A DNA stretch of 64,000 nt. Origin: Erythrobacter ani. Lineage in GTDB: Bacteria > Pseudomonadota > Alphaproteobacteria > Sphingomonadales > Sphingomonadaceae. The stretch lies in NCBI RefSeq assembly GCF_019204025.1, contig NZ_JAGSPB010000003.1, positions 62,001-126,000 on the forward strand, in the 5' to 3' direction. Positions 58,953 through 64,000 of the stretch are shown here, piece by piece (position 1 is the first letter of the stretch; the number at the start of each line of letters is the position of its first letter). The notes beneath the pieces were generated by a model. It was not told where the DNA came from. It did not search any database and saw nothing but the letters and a program-made list of their open reading frames with translations. Both the position numbers and the translations under genes were made by a program.

Positions 58953-59990
58953 CTACGGCAGAAGCAGCGAAGAATCTCCATAGGAGTAGAAACGATAATT
59001 ATTGGCGATGGCGTGATCGTACGCCGCCATCATGCGATCGCGTCCCATGAGCGCGCTTACCAGCATCATCAGTGTCGATTTCGGCAGGTGAAAATTCGTC
59101 ATCAATCCGTCGACACCTCTGAAGGTATAGCCAGGCGTGATGAAAATGTCGGTGTCGCCTGAAAAAGGCTGGATAGTGCCATCTTTGCCCGCCGCGCTCT
59201 CAAGGAGGCGCAGCGCAGTGGTGCCGACCGCGATGATCCGTCCGCCCGCCGCGCGCGCGGCGTTGAGGCGCTCTGCGGTTGTTTCGGTGATGCGTCCAAA
59301 CTCGGCGTGCATTGCGTGATCGTCGGTGTCGTCGGCCTTCACGGGAAGGAATGTGCCTGCGCCGACATGCAGGGTAAGGGTTTCGCGGTTGATCCCACGC
59401 CGATCAATTGCATCGATCAGTTCCTGCGTGAAATGCAGCGACGCAGTCGGCGCGGCTACCGCTCCATCCTCTTGCGCGAACATCGTCTGGTAGTCGGTGA
59501 GGTCCTGTTCATCCACACCCCGCTTCTGCGCAATATACGGCGGAAGCGGCATAGTCCCCGCGCGATCGAGCAAGACCTCCACAGGCTCATCACCTTCGAA
59601 GAGCAGCGTGATGCTGCCATCCGCGTGGCGCTGTTCGGCAATGGCGGTAACCCCTCCGCCGAACACCAGTTGATCAGTCTGTTTGACGCGTTTCGCGTTG
59701 CGGACGAAGGCCTGCCAACGGCGCAAGTCGATCCGTTTGTGCAAGGTTGCGCCGATTTTGGCCTCGCCACCCGCGCGCCGACCTTCGAGCTGTGCTGGGA
59801 TGACGCGGGTGTCGTTGAAGACCAGGACATCGCCGGGTTCCAGCAGATCGGGAAGGTCGCGCACTCCGCGATCCTCGAATTCAGCATCCGCACCGCGCAC
59901 CAGCAACATGCGCGCCGCGTCACGCGGGCGCACAGGACGGAGCGCTATCCGGTCCTGCGGGAGCTCGAAATCGAATAGGTCAACACGCAT
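58953..59990 (-). CDS. queA: S-adenosylmethionine:tRNA ribosyltransferase-isomerase
   Basis: A 345-residue QueA that adds the epoxycyclopentane ring to preQ1 in tRNA, using SAM as ribosyl donor. The N-terminus [20 protein letters not shown] is the family start. Further marks are [54 protein letters not shown], and [20 protein letters not shown] with [20 protein letters not shown]. It works directly after Tgt (gene at 55277). Confidence 0.97.
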   Translation of the reverse strand: MRVDLFDFELPQDRIALRPVRPRDAARMLLVRGADAEFEDRGVRDLPDLLEPGDVLVFNDTRVIPAQLEGRRAGGEAKIGATLHKRIDLRRWQAFVRNAKRVKQTDQLVFGGGVTAIAEQRHADGSITLLFEGDEPVEVLLDRAGTMPLPPYIAQKRGVDEQDLTDYQTMFAQEDGAVAAPTASLHFTQELIDAIDRRGINRETLTLHVGAGTFLPVKADDTDDHAMHAEFGRITETTAERLNAARAAGGRIIAVGTTALRLLESAAGKDGTIQPFSGDTDIFITPGYTFRGVDGLMTNFHLPKSTLMMLVSALMGRDRMMAAYDHAIANNYRFYSYGDSSLLLP

Positions 59991-60029
59991 GGCAGCGCGC
60001 CTAGCGCGTGTCTCTTATTAGGAAAAGTC

Positions 60030-60722
60030 TTACTGCTCCTCGATCGGAGCGCTTAGCAGATCGGCAGTGATATCCTGCTCGGGAGGTGCTGGAGGCGCGA
60101 TGACCGGCCGTGCCTTGTTGTCGCTGGCAATGGAAGCCTGCAGGATACGCGTTGGATCCTGGGGCGGCTCGCCACGATTGATCTCGTCCACAGCATCCAT
60201 GTTGTCGATCACGCGGCCGAGGTTCGTGTACCTCTTGTCGAGACTGAAGCGCGGATAGAAAACAATGAAGAACTGGCTGTTGGCGCTGTTTTCTTCGGTC
60301 GCGCGCGCCATCGACACGGTCCCGCGGACATGCGGCATGGGATTGAATTCCGCCTCGAGGTCGGGAAGCTCGCTACCGCCCTGCCCTGTGCCCGTCGGAT
60401 CCCCGCCCTGCGCCATGAAACCATCGATCACGCGGTGAAAGATGATTCCATCGTAAAAGCCTTCGCGCGTCAGCGTCTTGATCCGCTCCACATGCTCGGG
60501 AGCCCATTCGGGCATCAGGCGGATCGAAACCCGCTCACCCGTCGACAGGTCGAGAACCCAGACATTTTCCGGATCCTCGGTCTCGTCGAAATTCACAGGG
60601 ACGAAGCTGCGGGTCTGGACTTCCGCCACCGCTTCATCTTGCGCAAAAGCCGCCGAAGGAACGGCGAACAGCGAAAGTGCGGCAAGCGTGCCAAGTGTTT
60701 TCTTGATCATTGGGTTCTTCAT
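60030..60722 (-). CDS. periplasmic cyclophilin-type peptidyl-prolyl isomerase
   Basis: A 230-residue protein with a Sec signal (MIKKTLGTLAALSLFAVPSA, cleavage after AFAQ) and a cyclophilin domain. The active-site stretch is GIIFHRVIDGFMAQGGDPTG with the catalytic Arg, then GTVSMARATEENSANSQFFI. The C-terminus is Pro-rich (VIAPPAPPEQDI). It assists folding of exported proteins. The first ATG at 60722 is used; a second at 60710 is equally possible. It lies 39 bases upstream of queA on the same strand, so a shared transcript is likely. Confidence 0.93.
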   Translation of the reverse strand: MKNPMIKKTLGTLAALSLFAVPSAAFAQDEAVAEVQTRSFVPVNFDETEDPENVWVLDLSTGERVSIRLMPEWAPEHVERIKTLTREGFYDGIIFHRVIDGFMAQGGDPTGTGQGGSELPDLEAEFNPMPHVRGTVSMARATEENSANSQFFIVFYPRFSLDKRYTNLGRVIDNMDAVDEINRGEPPQDPTRILQASIASDNKARPVIAPPAPPEQDITADLLSAPIEEQ

Positions 60723-60818
60723 AAAGCTGAGGGTATGGTTTGGCGTTTAGCCGCGCGCGGCTGACACTTCAATGAACGAAGCTGGTCAATCGACAGGTCC
60801 GAATGAGGCCATGCTTGG

Positions 60819-61331
60819 TCAATAATCGCCTTTGCGCCCGATTTTCTCAACCCTGGCGATGACTTCGTTGCACACAGGCTCGCTGACGAACGGTGTTATG
60901 TCCCCGCCGTAGAGCGCGATTTCCTTGACCAATTTCGATGCAATCGGCTGCAGAGATACGTCTGCCATCAGGAATATCGTTTCGATATCGTCGTCGAGTT
61001 GCTGATTCATACCAGCCATCTGGTATTCGTATTCGAAGTCTGCGACCGCACGAAGTCCGCGAATAATCACGCTCGCGCCCTGCTTCTGCGCAAATTTCAC
61101 GAGCAGCGCGTTGAAGCCGACGACTTCGACATTATCGAGGCCAAGATTGTCGACCTCTCGCGCGACCATCGCAAAACGCTCTTCAGTAGAGAACATCGGA
61201 TTTTTCGATGGATTGGTCGTCACGCCGAGGATCAACTTGTCGACCAGTTTCGCCCCGCGCCGAATGATATCAGCGTGGCCGAGAGTGATGGGGTCGAAGG
61301 TTCCGGGATAAATGCCGATGCGATTGGTCAT
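60819..61331 (-). CDS. coaD: pantetheine-phosphate adenylyltransferase
   Basis: A 170-residue nucleotidyltransferase that makes dephospho-CoA in coenzyme A synthesis. It has the TxGH motif in YPGTFDPITLGHADIIRRG, NPMFSTEERFAMV, VIIRGLRAVADFEYEYQMAG and SLQPIASKLVKEIALYGGD. The ATG at 61331 overlaps the stop of the lipoprotein gene upstream by four bases (ATGA). Family length is normal. Confidence 0.97.
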   Translation of the reverse strand: MTNRIGIYPGTFDPITLGHADIIRRGAKLVDKLILGVTTNPSKNPMFSTEERFAMVAREVDNLGLDNVEVVGFNALLVKFAQKQGASVIIRGLRAVADFEYEYQMAGMNQQLDDDIETIFLMADVSLQPIASKLVKEIALYGGDITPFVSEPVCNEVIARVEKIGRKGDY

Positions 61332-61744
61332 GGATTGATCTCCTCCCATTGGATGCCGCCGCGTCGCTGATCCTCAGCGCGTTCGATCGTTACCGTTTCA
61401 AGCGAGTTCCGCTCGCCGTGACGCGTGAACGAACCCGGCCCGGCCTCTTGGAAATCGAGGGCTGCAAGAGCCTTCACGAGGCTGTCGAGACAGGGCGCTT
61501 CCGCTGTGAATGTGCGCACGACTTCTCTCCCGTCAGGACCCTCCTTCCGCATAAGCCCTGCAGGCAATGCATTGGCACAGGCTGGCACATCGAACCGATC
61601 GACCAACATGTCCACAATCGGGTCAGCCTCGGAAACGGACGCGGTGGAGGCAGCGCCTGCAGGCTCAATGGTGTCCGCAGCCCGATCGTCCGAACACGCA
61701 GCAAGCAGTGCTGGAAGGTAAGCAAAAGCCAAGTATCGCCTCAC
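61328..61744 (-). CDS. predicted small lipoprotein between ispA and coaD
   Basis: A 138-residue protein with signal MRRYLAFAYLPALLAACSDD (lipobox LAAC, Cys 17). The mature part has an Ala/Ser/Thr-rich linker and then a compact domain with two Cys (VPACANALP and EAPCLDSLVKALAALDF), possibly a disulfide. The family is not recognised. It starts with GTG at 61744, overlapping the TGA of the prenyl synthase gene, and its stop overlaps coaD, so all three are coupled. Confidence 0.75.
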   Translation of the reverse strand: MRRYLAFAYLPALLAACSDDRAADTIEPAGAASTASVSEADPIVDMLVDRFDVPACANALPAGLMRKEGPDGREVVRTFTAEAPCLDSLVKALAALDFQEAGPGSFTRHGERNSLETVTIERAEDQRRGGIQWEEINP

Positions 61745-62655
61745 CGATCACGCTCGACGATAAAGCGTGCAAGCGCGCGCAGCGTGTCGGCTTCCTCCCC
61801 GTGGCTGCCAAGATGCGCCACCGCCTGATCGACAAGCGCACGGGCCTGTTCGCGCGCTTTGTCGACGCCCATCAATGTGACGAAAGTCTGCTTGCCCTGA
61901 CGTTCGTCCTTGCGAAGCGCCTTGCCCGCCTTTTCCTGATCACCGGTAACATCGAGCAGGTCGTCGGCAATCTGGAAAGCCAAACCGATGTCGCGCGAAT
62001 AGGCGCGCAGGTGGGCGCGGCCTTCAGGCGGAACTTTGCCGAGTATGGCGCCCATCTCGACAGACGCGGCGAGCAACGCGCCGGTTTTCAATTGCTGAAG
62101 CCGGGTGATCGAATGCAGATCGTATTCCACGCCCTCTTCGTCCGCGACCATATCCATGATTTGACCGCCAGCCATACCGTTCATGCCGCTGGCCGTGCCA
62201 AGCGTCGCAATCAATTCGCTCCGCACGAACGGATCGCTGCTGGTTTCTGTGTCCGCGAGGATTTCGAATGCGAGCGCATGAAGCGCATCGCCAGCAAGCA
62301 CTGCTGTAGCTTCATCGAAAATCTTGTGCAAAGTCGGCTTGCCGTGCCGCAGATCATCGTCGTCCATGCAAGGCAGGTCGTCATGGATCAGCGAATAAGC
62401 ATGGATCGCCTCGACCGCTGCGCCTGCCCGCAGCGCTGCCGTGCGATCGACGCCGTAAAGTTCCGCGGTGCTCACCACAAGGAGCGGGCGCACCCGTTTG
62501 CCGCCGCCGATGGTCGCATATCGCATCGCCTCGACCAGCCTCGCGCGAGTGTCATCGGGCACCGGCAGAAAAGCGTCGAACACCGAATCGATCTCAGCCT
62601 GCACCCGTTTGAGCCCGCCGCCGAGCGGGTCGTTTTCGACACCCGTTACGGTCAT
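61741..62655 (-). CDS. ispA: polyprenyl (farnesyl-type) diphosphate synthase
   Basis: A 304-residue short-chain trans-prenyltransferase condensing IPP with allylic diphosphates. The first Asp-rich motif is in AYSLIHDDLPCMDDDDLRHG (with the four-residue DDxxxxD spacing of bacterial FPP synthases), and the second is LAFQIADDLLDVTGD. GGGKRVRPLL and the QxxD-like GGQIMDM region complete the site. Product length (C15 against C20) cannot be fixed by eye. The ATG at 62655 lies one base after the xseB stop, matching the common xseB-ispA pair. Confidence 0.94.
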   Translation of the reverse strand: MTVTGVENDPLGGGLKRVQAEIDSVFDAFLPVPDDTRARLVEAMRYATIGGGKRVRPLLVVSTAELYGVDRTAALRAGAAVEAIHAYSLIHDDLPCMDDDDLRHGKPTLHKIFDEATAVLAGDALHALAFEILADTETSSDPFVRSELIATLGTASGMNGMAGGQIMDMVADEEGVEYDLHSITRLQQLKTGALLAASVEMGAILGKVPPEGRAHLRAYSRDIGLAFQIADDLLDVTGDQEKAGKALRKDERQGKQTFVTLMGVDKAREQARALVDQAVAHLGSHGEEADTLRALARFIVERDR

Positions 62656-62656
62656 C

Positions 62657-62926
62657 TCAGTTGGACCCGTCGAGCGGGGCCGTACCGCTCGGTTTACCAT
62701 CGGCACTGGTCACGATTTTTTCGATGCGCGCCTGCGCTGTGTCGAGCCGTTTCTGGCAAGCGGCGCGCAATTGTTCGCCGCGCTCGTAAAGCGTGATCGA
62801 TTCGTCGAGCGGAACGTCGCCGCGCTCCAGCTGCTGCACAATGCTTTCAAGCGCGCCGAGCGCCTGCTCGAAGCTCATTTTCGCGATGTCATCCGCACTA
62901 GGCGCGGAACCATTTCCCTCGTCCAT
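62657..62926 (-). CDS. xseB: exodeoxyribonuclease VII, small subunit
   Basis: An 89-residue coiled-coil subunit of exonuclease VII. The typical core is MSFEQALGALESIVQQLERG, DVPLDESITLYERGEQLRAA and CQKRLDTAQARIEKIV. The ATG at 62926 is preferred; one four codons upstream is also in frame. Its partner XseA is not in the window. Immediately precedes ispA. Confidence 0.95.
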   Translation of the reverse strand: MDEGNGSAPSADDIAKMSFEQALGALESIVQQLERGDVPLDESITLYERGEQLRAACQKRLDTAQARIEKIVTSADGKPSGTAPLDGSN

Positions 62927-62937
62927 GCGCTGGAGCA

Positions 62938-62963
62938 TTGACCGCGCCAGACTGCCCGGTCAA
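62938..62963. repeat. inverted repeat in the divergent xseB/DUF2177 gap
   Basis: TTGACCG (62938-62944) and CGGTCAA (62957-62963) form a perfect 7-bp inverted repeat over 12 bases, 12 bases upstream of the xseB start used here. It could be an operator serving both directions; no more can be said. Confidence 0.3.
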
Positions 62964-63020
62964 GGCTGGCCAGATACAAATGCCGCCTGAATCGAAGCGC
63001 GTGCAACGGGGAACGCACAT

Positions 63021-63425
63021 ATGACCAAATTCATCGTCGCTTATGTCTGCGCAGCAATCGTGTTCGGGGTCCTCGACTCATTGTGGCTCCGTTGGGCCGG
63101 ACCCAACCTTTACCGGCCAGTAATCGGCGAGATCATGGCGAAAGACTTCAACGTCGGAGCAGCTGCCGCCTTTTACCTCATCTATCTTGCCGGCATGGTT
63201 TGGTTCGCAATAAAGCCCGGGCTGGACAGCGGCTCGGTCGCGACGGCGCTCCTGAACGGCGCTTTGCTTGGCGCGCTTTGCTATGCAACGTTCGACTTGA
63301 CTAGCCAGGCGGTGTTCAAGGTGTGGGCCACGAAGATTTCCGTGATGGACATCCTGTGGGGCGCATTCGCGACAGGCACGACCAGCGCTGTTGCTACATG
63401 GGCGACTTTGCGCTTCACCAATTAA
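63021..63425 (+). CDS. DUF2177 family membrane protein
   Basis: A 134-residue protein with four membrane helices and the family stretches YVCAAIVFGVLDSLWLRWAG, LYRPVIGEIMAKDFNVGAAA and the short acidic turn ATFDLTSQAVFKVWATKISV before the last helix (VMDILWGAFATGTTSAVATW). DUF2177 has no assigned function. GGGGAA precedes the ATG at 63021. A second membrane-protein gene follows after 24 bases, probably in the same transcript. Confidence 0.88.
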   Translation: MTKFIVAYVCAAIVFGVLDSLWLRWAGPNLYRPVIGEIMAKDFNVGAAAAFYLIYLAGMVWFAIKPGLDSGSVATALLNGALLGALCYATFDLTSQAVFKVWATKISVMDILWGAFATGTTSAVATWATLRFTN

Positions 63426-63449
63426 AGTCAGCGCCACGGGATCAACACC

Positions 63450-64000
63450 ATGTTCATAGGACATTTTGCGCCAGCTTTCGTCGCCGCAGCGATCAGCCCG
63501 AGCGGACCCAAACTGGCGACGTATTTCATTGCTGCGCAGCTTGTCGACTGGGGGTTTTTCTCACTCGCATTGTTCGGGATTGAACGAATGCGAGTCGATC
63601 CCGGTGCCACAGTGATGGTCCCATTGGACCTTTACTACATGCCGTTCACGCATTCCCTGCTGGGCACGGGGATCTGGGCCATCGCGATGGCCGGGGTGGT
63701 GCTTGTCCTGAACCGCAACCTGGTCGGCGGCCTGCTCGCAGGCATGGTCGTCATGTCCCATTGGGTGTTAGACTGGGTGACGCACGGCCCGGATATGACC
63801 ATTGCGGGCGGCGAGGAAGCCTACGGTCTGGGACTCTGGAACTACCCATATGCTGCCATCCCGCTGGAGGCAGGTATTACGCTCGCGGCTTTTGCATTCT
63901 ATCTGAAGCGGACCCGGGGTCCGATCGGACCACCGCTTATCCTGCTATTTGTGCTCACCGCGTTTCAAGCCATCAACTGGTTCGGACCTCAACCATCCGC
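63450..64000 (+). CDS. membrane protein, truncated by the window end
   Basis: The first 183 codons of a polytopic membrane protein, open to the window edge. It starts MFIGHFAPAFVAAAISPSGP and continues AQLVDWGFFSLALFGIERMR, PLDLYYMPFTHSLLGTGIWA, VMSHWVLDWVTHGPDMTIAG and LWNYPYAAIPLEAGITLAAF. Conserved His and Asp positions in GHFAPAF, PFTHSLLG and SHWVLDWVTHGPD recall the membrane-bound metal-dependent hydrolase (YdjM/DUF457-like) group; this is by pattern only. It follows DUF2177 by 24 bases. Confidence 0.75.
   Translation, partial: MFIGHFAPAFVAAAISPSGPKLATYFIAAQLVDWGFFSLALFGIERMRVDPGATVMVPLDLYYMPFTHSLLGTGIWAIAMAGVVLVLNRNLVGGLLAGMVVMSHWVLDWVTHGPDMTIAGGEEAYGLGLWNYPYAAIPLEAGITLAAFAFYLKRTRGPIGPPLILLFVLTAFQAINWFGPQPS

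Overview
The window reads as a continuous stretch of chromosome from a G+C-rich alphaproteobacterium, most likely of the order Sphingomonadales and plausibly an Erythrobacter-like genus. This placement is inference. It rests on the mix of families (DUF4170, DUF1206, a RibB fused to a degraded RibA-like domain, a MutL with its own endonuclease motif), on two sites matching the alphaproteobacterial EcfG promoter, and on gene order. Almost everything is housekeeping. I see no integrase, transposase, prophage, CRISPR array, plasmid replication gene or rRNA, and only one tRNA (Lys, CTT).

Layout. 1-6.8 kb: a methyltransferase, then on the minus strand ppdK and the glycyl-tRNA synthetase pair glyQ-glyS. 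6.9-9.6 kb: a membrane protein/HTH regulator pair and two TraB/GumN-family exported proteins. 9.7-14.4 kb: rplY, a MITE-like inverted-repeat element, pth, a Tat-exported short-chain dehydrogenase, ychF and an EcfG-controlled DUF1206 protein. 14.4-17.4 kb (minus): a membrane protein and mutL. 17.6-23.4 kb: the rod-shape operon mreB-mreC-mreD-mrdA-mrdB. 23.4-29.8 kb: a LuxR-type regulator, a small possible winged-helix protein, tRNA-Lys, the formaldehyde-detoxification pair adhC-fghA (minus), ribB-ribH, and a MarR-like regulator. 29.8-34.1 kb: enolase (minus), then a cluster of small membrane or envelope-stress proteins behind a second EcfG-type promoter, DUF4170 and a GNAT acetyltransferase. 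34.2-40.4 kb (minus): greA, then carA and carB separated by two exported proteins of unknown function. 40.6-45.8 kb: yqeY, a lipoprotein, dnaG and rpoD. 45.8-50.4 kb: an SDR, an orphan ParA-like ATPase, rpiB, glyA, nrdR and trmJ. 50.4-51.8 kb (minus): a frameshifted beta-lactamase-fold serine hydrolase. 51.9-57 kb: rpsD, a chorismate mutase, an S9 peptidase, tgt and a small outer-membrane barrel. 57.2-63 kb (minus): an ABC-2 transporter, queA, a periplasmic cyclophilin, coaD, a lipoprotein, a prenyl diphosphate synthase and xseB. The right end has a DUF2177 membrane protein and a truncated membrane protein.

Organisation. Many neighbouring genes overlap by 1-8 bases (ATGA, GTGA or TGATG junctions), which implies translational coupling: glyQ/glyS, the two TraB genes, mreC/mreD/mrdA/mrdB, adhC/fghA, carA/X/Y/carB, rpiB/glyA, ispA/lipoprotein/coaD, and the ABC pair. 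The most interesting non-coding signals are a hairpin that would bury the Shine-Dalgarno of the outer-membrane protein gene (57053-57093), two mutually exclusive stems upstream of rpsD, an inverted repeat over the promoter of the membrane/HTH pair, the 224-bp inverted-repeat element at 10454-10677, and the two EcfG-like promoters.
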